Numbered from the stretch's first letter, positions 1 to 8,364 are shown. The stretch: 64,000 nt of DNA from Chryseobacterium indologenes (GCA_002439165.1 DJTE01000035.1:1-64000); one strand, 5' to 3'. A program made the numbers and translations. The notes: generated from the sequence alone by a model not told the origin.

Positions 1-44
1 CTTCACGGTGACCATAGCAAAACATCTGCTTACTTATTACCAAA

Positions 45-76
45 AGAGACTGCCCAAAAAGGTCAGTCTCTTTTTT
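45..76. terminator. Intrinsic terminator hairpin
   Basis: Arms AGAGACTG (45-52) and CAGTCTCT (64-71) pair perfectly around a CCCAAAAAGGT loop that can extend the stem, followed on the plus strand by a run of six T. It could end a plus-strand gene lying to the left of the window and also the minus-strand lipoprotein pair that stops at 88. Confidence 0.75.
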
Positions 77-87
77 ATTATAAAATC

Positions 88-645
88 TTATTGCTTTATT
101 AGCTCCACATTAGTAGGAACTCTGAAATCTGTTGCCTGGTTCATGTTCGGATCACGGGAAGATATATAACCTGTTAATTTTAAATCCCAATGTAACTTTT
201 CAACTCCATTCGTATTAGAATATGTTAAAGTAACTCTGCAACTCATTTTTGGCCGTTCAGGATCATAGAAAAATAATGTTACTTTATTAGCATCCCCCTC
301 CCATAATGTAAATCCAAAAATACTTGAATTTTTACCTAAAAAATTTGATGTGTTTGTATTTGCTATTATACTATTATTTACCATATATTTAAAGTTACCT
401 TGTAGTTCATCAACATAATAATCATTTAAATTAACCATTTGGGCCTTGTTAATAATAATGGTAAATGCTTTTCCATTTTCACTATATATCCATGTTCCTG
501 TGAACTTGTCTAAAACATTGTTTGTATCCTTTATATAAGAATTTTGCGGTTTATTAATAGGACTTTCCCCTAAAGTATAAACCGGAGACTGTGCTTTACA
601 GTTTATAATCATTGCTAACAATAATATAGCTAAATATTTTTTCAT
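88..645 (-). CDS. Small lipoprotein, DUF6705-like
   Basis: A 185-residue protein with a short lipoprotein signal peptide: Lys-Lys, a hydrophobic stretch, then a lipobox ending at Cys16 (NCKAQ). The mature part has the segment DTNNVLDKFTGTW, which I associate with the DUF6705 family found in Chryseobacterium; that assignment is from memory and its function is unknown. The start lies 12 bp downstream of the stop of the larger lipoprotein gene (658-2163), so the two are probably co-transcribed from the promoter near 2200. No catalytic motif is visible. Probably anchored in the outer membrane facing the periplasm or the surface. Confidence 0.7.
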   Translation of the reverse strand: MKKYLAILLLAMIINCKAQSPVYTLGESPINKPQNSYIKDTNNVLDKFTGTWIYSENGKAFTIIINKAQMVNLNDYYVDELQGNFKYMVNNSIIANTNTSNFLGKNSSIFGFTLWEGDANKVTLFFYDPERPKMSCRVTLTYSNTNGVEKLHWDLKLTGYISSRDPNMNQATDFRVPTNVELIKQ

Positions 646-657
646 AATTTTATTTTT

Positions 658-2163
658 TTAGTTACATGGTACTTCATCTATAATGCCGGTAACTGGATTA
701 TAAACCATTTTATTCCAGCTATTTAATTGATCATCTGTTGCTTTATATAAACGGACACCGTACTCAGGTAAAACTTTTGCCACTTGTTTGATGACCTCAC
801 CATAAGTAACATTTACCTTTTGTTTAAGATCGCCATAATATTTTCTTTCTATTTCTTTTCTATTTGTCATTATTTTCCCACCCATATTATAGAAAAGTGT
901 AGAGTTTTCTATCACCATTGCAAAAACACCCGCGTTGCTTATTACTATTAAGGTCAGTTTATCTAAAGACTTGTTATTCGTTTTACGGTAAAAGTGTATG
1001 GCATCAAAAGTAACCAGATCGTCAAAGCTAAACACAGGAAGCATTGTTGACCCTTCAAAATGAGTATGTATAAAACCTGTCTGTTCTCCCGTAGGCGGTG
1101 TATAAACCGTGATAAAGGTTTCTCCAGGGTTTCCGTCCTTTGGGGTAAGCACACTCTGCCCCTGTGCATTATCTGCTATTGTTGCTCCCTTCTCATAATT
1201 TAATTCCAGATTTTCCTTTGTATTAAGGCTGTTGATTTTGTTTTTCAGTCCGGTTGTATTATTGGTAATATTTTTGATTCTTACACAGGGATCATTAGGA
1301 TCAGGAAGATTAGGCTGTGTCGGAATCCCGATAGGACAGCCATTTTCATCCGTCAGTCCCGGTTTGGGAGATAAAGGTGGAGCGATCTCACATGGAGGAA
1401 CATTTCCGGCTCCATTATCTCCTGAACTTCCACTGGAGCCTCCACCTCCCGAGCCTGAGCCAGGATTCCCCGGATTATCAGGATCTCCTGTACATACATA
1501 CGCAACAAGGCTATAATATTGGGGACCTGCGAAGCCTTCCTTTTCCCATTGGCAACTTCCCCATGATCCTACATTCCCTGCATGATGCTCTCCTGTGGCG
1601 CAGGGGATATATACGTCTACGGTTTCATATCCGCAGGACTGCTTTCCTAAAATACCATTACCGGCATCCCAAACTCTGGTTTTTCCTTTCAATGGGATGC
1701 TGATACCGGAGAGAATACTGTTTTTTTCCTGTTCGGATAGATGATAGGCAATTAAAAATTCTTTGTAGCTGCCATCAGGAAGTGGAGAAAGCACCAGGTT
1801 TTCTACGGGTGCATCTTTCCCTGCATTTTCCCTCACAATGCTGAAGGTATAGGTATGATAGTCCGGGCCATTCTCTATATACAAAACATTGTCAGTATCA
1901 ATAGAAACGTCTGTTTCACCATCCGGTGTTTTGTTCATCCTTTTTATTCCTGCTTCTGCCTTATCCAGCATGGGAGCAAGCTGTGCCTTGTGCCTGCTTT
2001 CGGATAAGGATATTTTTTTGGAGGTTAGCTGAAAACGGCTTTTGTTGCTGTAAATCTCATGATGATCCGGCAGATAGTCATTCCGGCAGGAGGATAAAAT
2101 TCCTACTGCAATCAGTAGAAGAAAAAGATATGCCTGAGATATCTGAAAATATTTTTTTTTCAT
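658..2163 (-). CDS. Lipoprotein with a JAMM-like C-terminal motif
   Basis: A 501-residue SPII lipoprotein: hydrophobic signal, then lipobox LSSC with Cys26. Residues about 80-225 form a Cys-containing N-terminal domain (Cys177, 188, 204, 224). Residues about 230-255 are a Gly/Ser linker, then a Pro-rich segment. The C-terminal part carries Glu324 (NYEKGA), His366-Thr-His368 and Ser379-x-x-Asp382. That order (E, HxH, SxxD) matches the zinc-binding JAMM/MPN metalloprotease motif, although the loop between HTH and Ser is longer than usual. The match is inferred by eye; the overall family is unrecognised. It is first gene of a two-gene minus-strand operon with the DUF6705-like lipoprotein and is divergent from an XRE regulator, which may control it. 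Confidence 0.75.
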   Translation of the reverse strand: MKKKYFQISQAYLFLLLIAVGILSSCRNDYLPDHHEIYSNKSRFQLTSKKISLSESRHKAQLAPMLDKAEAGIKRMNKTPDGETDVSIDTDNVLYIENGPDYHTYTFSIVRENAGKDAPVENLVLSPLPDGSYKEFLIAYHLSEQEKNSILSGISIPLKGKTRVWDAGNGILGKQSCGYETVDVYIPCATGEHHAGNVGSWGSCQWEKEGFAGPQYYSLVAYVCTGDPDNPGNPGSGSGGGGSSGSSGDNGAGNVPPCEIAPPLSPKPGLTDENGCPIGIPTQPNLPDPNDPCVRIKNITNNTTGLKNKINSLNTKENLELNYEKGATIADNAQGQSVLTPKDGNPGETFITVYTPPTGEQTGFIHTHFEGSTMLPVFSFDDLVTFDAIHFYRKTNNKSLDKLTLIVISNAGVFAMVIENSTLFYNMGGKIMTNRKEIERKYYGDLKQKVNVTYGEVIKQVAKVLPEYGVRLYKATDDQLNSWNKMVYNPVTGIIDEVPCN

Positions 2164-2188
2164 GTGATTGTGATTTTTATTTGCAGTT

Positions 2189-2219
2189 GCAATATAATAT
2201 TATTCCCTAAATGCACAAA
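2189..2219 (-). promoter_or_regulatory. Bacteroidetes-type promoter of the lipoprotein operon
   Basis: Read on the minus strand: TTTG (2219-2216), exactly 19 nt, then TATATTGC (2196-2189), one base from the consensus TAnnTTTG. It lies 26 bp upstream of the ATG at 2163. A perfect palindrome sits ten bases upstream of its -33 box. Confidence 0.65.
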
Positions 2220-2228
2220 CCCTATTTT

Positions 2229-2245
2229 CGGGAATCTAATTCCCG
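2229..2245. promoter_or_regulatory. Perfect palindrome, candidate XRE operator
   Basis: CGGGAAT-CTA-ATTCCCG: two perfect 7-base arms with a 3-base spacer. It lies between divergent genes, about 66 bp from the lipoprotein start and 71 bp from the XRE start. Dyads of this size are typical operators for small Cro/CI-type regulators; the assignment to the adjacent regulator is inference. Confidence 0.5.
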
Positions 2246-2289
2246 GTTACCGCACAGCATTTTTTTTATTATCCTGCCAATGTTTTTAT

Positions 2290-2297
2290 TATTTTTG
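2290..2297 (+). promoter_or_regulatory. -7 box of the XRE gene promoter
   Basis: TATTTTTG matches TAnnTTTG, 18 bp before the ATG at 2316. No clear TTTG -33 element is visible upstream, so this is a weaker call. Confidence 0.45.
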
Positions 2298-2315
2298 CTG
2301 TAAAATACTTCACTT

Positions 2316-2687
2316 ATGAATATCCAGATAGGGAACAAAATAAGAAGACTGAGAGAAAACAAAGGCTTTTCGCAGGAAGAAATGGCCGAAAAGCTGCACA
2401 TTTCCCGCTCTGCCTACAGCAGAATAGAAAACGGTGAAACCAATTCATGGGTCAATCATATTGAAAAGTTATGTGAAAGTTTAGAAGTAAAACCGGAAGA
2501 ATTACTTCTTAATACAGAAAACCTATATCAAACAAACAATGACAGTTCCGCTGTTCAGACCAATACTCATCAGGACACACATATTACCATCAATCATTTA
2601 TCAGATAAAGTAATAGAGTTGTATGAAGAACGCATTAAAGAACTGAAAGAGCAGGTAGAATACTGGAAATCCAAATCACAGGAATAA
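2316..2687 (+). CDS. XRE-family transcriptional regulator
   Basis: A 123-residue protein. Residues about 5-60 are a typical Cro/CI helix-turn-helix (KIRRLRENKGFSQEEMAEKL, then HISRSAYSRIENGET), ending in a segment that positions LEVKPEELL. The C-terminal third (about 85-120) is a Glu/Lys-rich amphipathic helix (VIELYEERIKELKEQVEYWK) likely to form a coiled coil for dimerisation. This architecture is common in Flavobacteriia, where the regulators usually act near their own gene. The divergent lipoprotein operon and the intervening palindrome make that operon the obvious candidate target. It ends just before a strong bidirectional terminator. Confidence 0.9.
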   Translation: MNIQIGNKIRRLRENKGFSQEEMAEKLHISRSAYSRIENGETNSWVNHIEKLCESLEVKPEELLLNTENLYQTNNDSSAVQTNTHQDTHITINHLSDKVIELYEERIKELKEQVEYWKSKSQE

Positions 2688-2708
2688 TTATTTACCTTAT
2701 ATACAAAA

Positions 2709-2737
2709 AAGAGGCTGTCCTTTTTGGACAGCCTCTT
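2709..2737. terminator. Strong bidirectional terminator
   Basis: A 12-bp perfect stem (AAGAGGCTGTCC / GGACAGCCTCTT) with a TTTTT loop, flanked by A-rich and T-rich DNA on the two sides. It separates the converging XRE gene and the zinc-ribbon-like gene. Confidence 0.85.
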
Positions 2738-2759
2738 CTGTTATTTAAAAAACCGGCAA

Positions 2760-3536
2760 TTAGAATTTAATTACAGATTTCATTTTTTCGTTTTCTTCCA
2801 TTACCAACTCGTCGTCAACAAGGATTTTTCCGGAATGCTCATCGATGATGATTTTCTTTCTCTGGGCAATTTCCATCTGCTTCTGAGGCGGAATGGTAAA
2901 GAATGAACCTTTAGGAGCCCCTCTCTCTAATCCTACTACTGCAAGACCGTTGATAGAGTTGGTTCTGATTCTGTTGTAAGAAGCCAATAATCTTTCGTCG
3001 ATCTGGCTTGCAAATTCTTTAGACTGCTCGATCAGGTATTCCTCTTCTTTCTGAGTTTCAGAGATCAGGCCGTCTAATTCTTCTTTTTTGAATTTCAGGT
3101 GATTCTTAAGATCGTCGATCTTTGCGTTCAGTTCACTTAAAGTTTCATTTTTATGAGCAATTTTAGCTCCGAATTCTTTAATTCTTTTTTCAGCAAGCTG
3201 AATTTCCAGATCCTGGAATTCAATTTCTTTACCTAATGCTTCAAACTCTTTATTGTTTCTTACATTATCCTGCTGAGATTTGTATTTTTCAATTAAAGTT
3301 TTTGCATGGTTGATTACTTCATGCTTTGTTTTGATCTGGTCGTCCTGATCTTTAATGTCTGCATGAAATTTTTCAGCTCTTTTTTCAAGTCCTTCAATCT
3401 CAATTTCAAGATCTTCAACTTCAATTGGCAATTCTCCTCTGGTATTCCGGATTTCATCCAATCTTGAATCAATGATCTGTAAATCGTATAAAGCTCTTAA
3501 TTTTTCTTCAACTGAAATATCGTTGGTTTTTGCCAT
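2760..3536 (-). CDS. DUF164-type coiled-coil protein with a degenerate zinc ribbon
   Basis: A 258-residue protein. Residues about 10-185 are a long Glu/Lys-rich coiled coil. The C-terminal region (about 198-250) aligns with the C4-type zinc ribbon of the DUF164/CdsZ family: the framework residues GLERGA, IPPQKQMEIAQRKKI and the EHSGKILVDDEL tail are all present. However, every one of the four expected zinc-binding cysteines is replaced (GAPKGS where CxxC is expected, IDEHSG where CExCG is expected). I checked this against the DNA; there is no Cys codon in the ribbon. The family is an adaptor-like or structural protein of uncertain function. It starts 2 bp after the NIF3-like gene stop, so the two form an operon, a neighbour pair common in Flavobacteriia. 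Confidence 0.85.
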   Translation of the reverse strand: MAKTNDISVEEKLRALYDLQIIDSRLDEIRNTRGELPIEVEDLEIEIEGLEKRAEKFHADIKDQDDQIKTKHEVINHAKTLIEKYKSQQDNVRNNKEFEALGKEIEFQDLEIQLAEKRIKEFGAKIAHKNETLSELNAKIDDLKNHLKFKKEELDGLISETQKEEEYLIEQSKEFASQIDERLLASYNRIRTNSINGLAVVGLERGAPKGSFFTIPPQKQMEIAQRKKIIIDEHSGKILVDDELVMEENEKMKSVIKF

Positions 3537-3538
3537 AT

Positions 3539-4636
3539 TTAAATGAAATAATTTACTGGGTTTGTTTTTTCAATAGATTTTGAAATTGCAAATGTACTAA
3601 ATTTTTGTGACAAAATTTCAAATAATTGTTGGGTAACCAATTGTTCTGATTCATAATGACCTATATCACAGATCAGCATTTTGGATTCTGCAAGAAAAAA
3701 ATCGTGGTACTTGATATCTCCGGTAAGATAGGCATCACATTTTTTAGACAGAGCAGTTCTTATTCCGCCTGCTCCGGAACCTCCCAGAACCCCTACTCTT
3801 TTGATTTTTTTATCATTGAATGCAGAGTGACGGATCATTTCAAGCCCGAATTTATCTTTCACCAGCTGTAAGAAGTCTTTTTCTTCCATCGCGTCATCCA
3901 GTTCACCATACATCCCCAGTCCGGAATGATGGTTTTTGTTGTCCAGGCTGTAAATCTGGTGGGCTACTTCCTCATAAGGATGTGTCTGTTTCATTGCAGC
4001 TACAACCTGCCCCTGTTTGTGTCCTTCAAAAATAACCGAAATCATATTTTCATCTGCATTTTCACGGATATTCTGCTGTCCGGAAAAAGGGTTGGAACCT
4101 TCAACAGGTCTGAATGTACCGTTTCCGTTTACGGAAAAGCTGCACTCATCGTAAAATCCTATATTTCCGGCTCCAGCGGCAAACATGGCTTCTTTTACTT
4201 TCTCAGAAAATTCTGAAGGGACAAAAACCGTCAGTTGTTTTAAATTATTTTCTTTAGGCTGAAGGATCTTCATATTGTTCAAACCAAGATGGCTGCAAAT
4301 GCCGTGATTTACCCCGAAGAAGTCGTTATCAAACGCCGTATGTACGGCATAGATGGCAATTTTATTTTCAATCGCTTTTAAAACCGCTCTTTCCACATAG
4401 TTTTTCCCGGTAAGAGATTTTAATCCGGAAAAAATGATGGGATGGAAACAGACAATGAGATTACAGTTTTTCTGAACAGCCTCCTCCACTACATTTTCCA
4501 AGGCGTCGTGACACACCAGAATTCCGGAAACATCCCGGTCCGGAACACCGCATAACAATCCTACGTTATCAAAGTCCTCTGCCTGTCTGATACTGATCTC
4601 CTCTTCAATTTTTGAAATAACCGTTTTTAACTTCAT
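3539..4636 (-). CDS. NIF3-like dinuclear metal centre protein
   Basis: A Nif3/YbgI/DUF34-family protein of 365 residues from the ATG at 4636. A longer frame begins at a TTG seven codons upstream, but the ATG after a TTATATC leader aligns best with family starts. The family signature is visible: EDFDNVGLLCG near the N-terminus, ILVCHDAL, CFHPIIFSGLKSL (metal-binding His), AVHTAFDN (second His), and near the C-terminus GGSGAGGI, TGDIKYHDF and DIGHYESE (His and Glu ligands). A middle insert domain (about residues 125-225) resembles the PII-like insert of the larger bacterial members. It forms a toroidal hexamer with a di-metal site; the physiological reaction is not settled. Operon with the downstream DUF164-like gene. 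Confidence 0.92.
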   Translation of the reverse strand: MKLKTVISKIEEEISIRQAEDFDNVGLLCGVPDRDVSGILVCHDALENVVEEAVQKNCNLIVCFHPIIFSGLKSLTGKNYVERAVLKAIENKIAIYAVHTAFDNDFFGVNHGICSHLGLNNMKILQPKENNLKQLTVFVPSEFSEKVKEAMFAAGAGNIGFYDECSFSVNGNGTFRPVEGSNPFSGQQNIRENADENMISVIFEGHKQGQVVAAMKQTHPYEEVAHQIYSLDNKNHHSGLGMYGELDDAMEEKDFLQLVKDKFGLEMIRHSAFNDKKIKRVGVLGGSGAGGIRTALSKKCDAYLTGDIKYHDFFLAESKMLICDIGHYESEQLVTQQLFEILSQKFSTFAISKSIEKTNPVNYFI

Positions 4637-4709
4637 GATATAAATTTTCAGTTTCAACGAAGATATTGATTTTTAGAAAAACCCTGAAAATATTTCTGAC
4701 ACAATAAAA

Positions 4710-4737
4710 AGCCGGCCTGTTGAAAGCCGGCTGAGTT
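4710..4737 (-). terminator. Terminator of the secreted-protein gene 4763-5602
   Basis: AGCCGGC (4710-4716) and GCCGGCT (4726-4732) form a GC-rich hairpin. On the minus strand the stem is followed by TTTTTATTG, typical of an intrinsic terminator for the gene ending at 4763. Confidence 0.75.
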
Positions 4738-4762
4738 TCAAACTAAAACCACTCCCTAGTTT

Positions 4763-5602
4763 TTAATCTTTAAAGAGAGATATTCTTGTAAAGGAATCTA
4801 CAACGGCGGTACATGTGAGATCTGCTTCAAGGAAAAGCTGGTACCCTCTGCCCGGATCAAGACTGGCAGCGTCTGCAATGGTATAAAAGTAGAAGGTAAG
4901 AAGGTTTCCGGACCCCGACCCGCTGGGAACAAGCTGAATCGAGTTGATTTCAAATCCTGAATCCGGATTTTTAAAGGTCGCTTTTACAGACCCTGAAGAA
5001 TTAGCTCCGGCTATCACATTCACAATAAGTCTCCAGGCATGAACCTGGCCATAAATTTCATTTTCTCTCCATTTACCCGAATTGTAGATATTAGCCGTAG
5101 TTCCGGGGAAAGGAACTGTTGTTTCCGGCCAGCTTGTTGTAGGGCTTGGAGCAAAGACCAAAGGAGTGCTGTACACTACCTGCTGTCTTAATCCATATCC
5201 GCTACCTGATCCGCTGAGGTTGAGGGAAGGTTTTACATCTGCGTTTCCAGAATTTATTTTAACGACACCGTCGTTACCAGCCTGAGATGATGTGGGAACA
5301 AAGAGCTGCCTCCAGAGAAGGCCATCCCAATACTGGAAATTATTGGATGTTGTATTAAAAATAAGTGTACCTGCAACAAGAGCAGGATTCGGCATTCCGG
5401 CAGGCGGTACGGTAGCAGTAGTATTGTCTGCCAGATTTGTATCTCTTTCTGTATCAGTAAGACGCGGAATAAGAAGACCTTTCTGATTGGAAACGATATC
5501 CAATACGGCTGCTCCGTTTGGAGAACTTGTATTGATGCCAACCTGCGCGTATAAAATACCATACATGCAGATTGAGATCCACGAAATTAATATTTTTCTC
5601 AT
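4763..5602 (-). CDS. Secreted protein with a GINTSSP/LLIPR N-terminus
   Basis: A 279-residue protein with a signal peptide ending in YAQ, then VGINTSSPNGAAVLDI and NQKGLLIPRLT. This opening is a recurrent motif of flavobacterial secreted proteins that also carries the 36764-37687 protein, and it resembles the start of phage-tail-fibre-like or peptidase-S74-associated proteins. A middle segment (NTTSNNFQYWDGLLWRQL) also recurs in such proteins. The C-terminal half is beta-rich with no recognisable catalytic motif and there is no T9SS sorting domain. Function unknown; a surface or periplasmic role is inferred only from the signal peptide. Stands alone, with its own terminator. Confidence 0.75.
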   Translation of the reverse strand: MRKILISWISICMYGILYAQVGINTSSPNGAAVLDIVSNQKGLLIPRLTDTERDTNLADNTTATVPPAGMPNPALVAGTLIFNTTSNNFQYWDGLLWRQLFVPTSSQAGNDGVVKINSGNADVKPSLNLSGSGSGYGLRQQVVYSTPLVFAPSPTTSWPETTVPFPGTTANIYNSGKWRENEIYGQVHAWRLIVNVIAGANSSGSVKATFKNPDSGFEINSIQLVPSGSGSGNLLTFYFYTIADAASLDPGRGYQLFLEADLTCTAVVDSFTRISLFKD

Positions 5603-5770
5603 AATGATTGTTTTTTTGTAGAATAAAATTACACATTGAATAACAAATTATGTTAAAAAATAAATTTTTAATTTCAATTTTATATTCGTATATTATACAA
5701 TACAAGTCACTGAAAACCATTACATTAATATAAAATAATTCACTTTTTAAGGATAGAAAAACTCTTAACA

Positions 5771-5802
5771 TTTGCAGATATATAGCAACAATCCTATCTT
5801 TA
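5771..5802 (+). promoter_or_regulatory. Candidate promoter of the ion channel gene
   Basis: TTTG (5771-5774), 20 nt, then TATCTTTA (5795-5802), one base from TAnnTTTG. It would give a leader of about 45 nt before the ATG at 5854. Confidence 0.5.
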
Positions 5803-5853
5803 CCCGGCCTATGGGGGAAATTATTAACTTTACTGTGAAATACTGTTTTTGAA

Positions 5854-6681
5854 ATGGAGAGAGAACATAACCTTGTTCCTGAAGATAAACTCTGGAAAAG
5901 ATTCCTTTACCGCATTATTTACCGCGCCGATACAAAGCTCGGAAAGCTGTTCGACATCATCCTCTTATCATTAATTCTTGCAAGTACGGCGATTATTATG
6001 ATGGAAAGTGTACCTAAACTCGATAAGAGGTTCCATTACACCTTCCTGATCCTGGAATGGATTATTTCTCTGTTTTTCTCCGCAGAATACCTGATGCGTA
6101 TTGCGGTAGTAAAAAATAAAAAACAATATATCTTCAGTTTTTTCGGGATTATTGATTTTCTTGCGCTGATTCCTTTTTATCTGAGCCTCTTTTTCCCGAT
6201 CACAAAATATTTCCTGATATTCAGGATGCTCAGAATGCTCCGAATTTTCAGAATCTTCAATCTCCTTGATTTCATGAACGATGGCTACCTCATCGTAAGA
6301 GCACTGAAAAACAGCTCCAGAAAGATCTACATTTTCCTTCTGTTCCTTATTATTTTTTCAGTTATTGTAGGTTCTATGATGTTTATGGTGGAAGGAGGCA
6401 GGCCCGGATTTGAAACTATTCCGCAATCTATTTACTGGGCGGTGGTTACAGTAACTACCGTTGGATATGGAGATGTATCTCCCATTACTCCTTTGGGGAA
6501 ATTTTTTGCCGTTATTCTGATGCTTGCGGGTTATTCCATTATTGCCGTTCCCACAGGAATTGTAACAGCAGAAATGCGGAACAAAAGACAGAATCTGGAA
6601 AAGGTTTGTGACCGCTGCGGTAATGAAGATATTGATGATGATGCCAGATACTGCAAACAGTGTGGCAAGAAACTGACGTAA
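5854..6681 (+). CDS. Voltage-gated K+ channel-like protein with C-terminal zinc ribbon
   Basis: A 275-residue six-helix ion transporter. Helices S1-S3 lie at about residues 31-50, 63-82 and 93-114. S4 at about 120-138 has regularly spaced arginines (FRMLRMLRIFRIFNLL), the voltage-sensor pattern. S5 is at about 158-180, a pore loop carries the K+ selectivity filter TVGYGD (202-207), and S6 is at about 217-240. The cytoplasmic tail ends in a four-cysteine zinc ribbon: Cys252, 255, 267 and 270 (CDRCG and YCKQCG). Kv-type channels with this tail occur in Bacteroidetes; the ribbon may assist tetramerisation or sensing, which is inference. It is monocistronic, between a minus-strand secreted gene and the minus-strand TPR regulator. 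Confidence 0.92.
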   Translation: MEREHNLVPEDKLWKRFLYRIIYRADTKLGKLFDIILLSLILASTAIIMMESVPKLDKRFHYTFLILEWIISLFFSAEYLMRIAVVKNKKQYIFSFFGIIDFLALIPFYLSLFFPITKYFLIFRMLRMLRIFRIFNLLDFMNDGYLIVRALKNSSRKIYIFLLFLIIFSVIVGSMMFMVEGGRPGFETIPQSIYWAVVTVTTVGYGDVSPITPLGKFFAVILMLAGYSIIAVPTGIVTAEMRNKRQNLEKVCDRCGNEDIDDDARYCKQCGKKLT

Positions 6682-6720
6682 AATTCTATTTTCAAAAATA
6701 CATTTCAGATCATCACCAAT

Positions 6721-8364
6721 TTATACAACATTGATTAAATAATTAATGATACTCTCATGCTCTTTGAGCTTTATTTTCTTCCTTAGCCGATGTCTGGCAA
6801 TATTGATACTGTTCTGGCTTTGTCCTGTAATAGCAGAAATATCTTTTGTAGAAAGGTTTAAGCGTAAAAAGGCCGAAAGCCTGAGATCGGTTCTTGATAA
6901 ATCAGGGTGCAATTCTATAAGTTTTTTATAAAAATCTTTATGAATATCCTGAAAAACTTTTTCAAATTCCTCAAGATTTAAAACTTTCTCGCTGCTTTTA
7001 ATTTCATTCAAAATAGAAGTAACCTGTGTTTTCACTTCCGGTTTTCCTTTTAAACCTGTTAACTTTCGTTTTGTTACGTCCAGTATTTCGCTGGTATGAA
7101 GTACTTCAAGGCTTTTTTTAGTAATTTCTTTATTCCGTTCATCTAATTTTTCAAGAAGCAGCTCATTTTCTAACCCTGTTTTTATTAATTTAATTTTCTG
7201 CAGTTTATAAATAAGAAATAAGATAATACACCCTGTGACAAGAACGAAAAAAGATGTGAAATAGATCCAGTTCTGTCTTTTCTGTTTTGAAATATTTGCC
7301 TCCTCTTTTAATTTCTGCTGATATTTAAACTCTATTTTACGAATCTGTTTGTCATTCATTCTATTAAGTTCAACTTCACTGATCTGTTTTGTCTGATGCA
7401 AATAGAAATTAGCCAATTCTGTTTTATGATCTTCTTCATACAGTTTAATCAGGGTTTCAGAGCTTAATTTCTGAATATTCGTGTTTTTAATATTCTTGCC
7501 CAGTAAAAATGATTTATTCAGATAATATTCTGCGGAGTCTTTATTTTTAACAGGCAGGCTATAATAAAAATATCCCAGATTGTAAAATGATTTGGCCAGA
7601 TCATCATGTTCATTATATCGGGAAGCTAATTTTTCTGCCATGAAGAAAAAATTTAATGCCTCTTTAAATTTTTTTAATTTAAAACTTACAATCCCTAAAT
7701 TCTGATAAGCCATAATCTGACCTTTACTGTCTTTTAATCTTGTACTGCTGGCCAAAGCATTATTATACATTTTTTCTGCATTATCATAGTTTCCTGAAGT
7801 CTCTTCCAATATGGCAAGATTATTATACAAAGTGTAAATTTTAGGAACGTGATTTTTTTTATACCCCTCCAATGCTTCCAGCCAGTATTTTTTTGCCATA
7901 TTATTTTTGGCCAGGTTATAATATACATTCCCGATATTCTTGAGAGTGATATACTGATCCTGTGAATTTATTTTTTTTTGAAGAAGTAATGCAGAATTAT
8001 AATAATTTAAAGCATAATCATATACTTCCTGAGAATCATAGAACATTCCCGCAGTATCATACAGCTTTATCAGTAAAGTATCCGGCAGCTTTTTTTCATA
8101 ATCCAAAGCTTCATTAAGCAGATTCAGGGCTTTATTTTCATCAGTACCCTGAAGGCTCTTTATTTCATTCAACATCAAAAATACCTTTTTACTTTTCTCA
8201 GCGTTCTGACAGGCCATCGACGACCAAAAAAACAGGCACAAAAAACAAAAAAATCTAACATTTAAGAAACTGATAAACAATAAATTAAATTTACATTGAA
8301 ATATTTTGAAATGTTTCAATATCTGTATGAAATATTTTGTAACAGGGATTTTTTTTGCTTTCAT
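6721..8364 (-). CDS. TPR / transmembrane / HTH signalling regulator
   Basis: From the ATG at 8364 the protein has 547 residues; the open frame extends 14 codons further only to a TTG. The N-terminus has a long basic region, a hydrophobic stretch (VRFFCFLCLFFWSSMAC) and a possible lipobox Cys. Then come several tetratricopeptide repeats (about residues 80-330), one transmembrane helix (IYFTSFFVLVTGCIILFLIY), a coiled coil, and a C-terminal LuxR-like helix-turn-helix (DLRLSAFLRLNLSTKDISAI, then QSQNSINIARHRLRKK). This TPR-TM-HTH layout is a known Bacteroidetes type of one-component membrane regulator. It is divergent from a T9SS cargo gene 47 bp away, a likely target, though this is inference. 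Confidence 0.88.
   Translation of the reverse strand: MKAKKIPVTKYFIQILKHFKIFQCKFNLLFISFLNVRFFCFLCLFFWSSMACQNAEKSKKVFLMLNEIKSLQGTDENKALNLLNEALDYEKKLPDTLLIKLYDTAGMFYDSQEVYDYALNYYNSALLLQKKINSQDQYITLKNIGNVYYNLAKNNMAKKYWLEALEGYKKNHVPKIYTLYNNLAILEETSGNYDNAEKMYNNALASSTRLKDSKGQIMAYQNLGIVSFKLKKFKEALNFFFMAEKLASRYNEHDDLAKSFYNLGYFYYSLPVKNKDSAEYYLNKSFLLGKNIKNTNIQKLSSETLIKLYEEDHKTELANFYLHQTKQISEVELNRMNDKQIRKIEFKYQQKLKEEANISKQKRQNWIYFTSFFVLVTGCIILFLIYKLQKIKLIKTGLENELLLEKLDERNKEITKKSLEVLHTSEILDVTKRKLTGLKGKPEVKTQVTSILNEIKSSEKVLNLEEFEKVFQDIHKDFYKKLIELHPDLSRTDLRLSAFLRLNLSTKDISAITGQSQNSINIARHRLRKKIKLKEHESIINYLINVV

Noticed and set aside
1232..1516. Plus-strand ORF opposite the JAMM-like lipoprotein
   Set aside because: Shadow of the Gly/Ser-linker coding region; no independent domain or promoter.
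4637..4657. Longer NIF3-like start (TTG at 4657)
   Set aside because: The extra seven residues are not family-like; ATG 4636 has a normal AT-rich leader.
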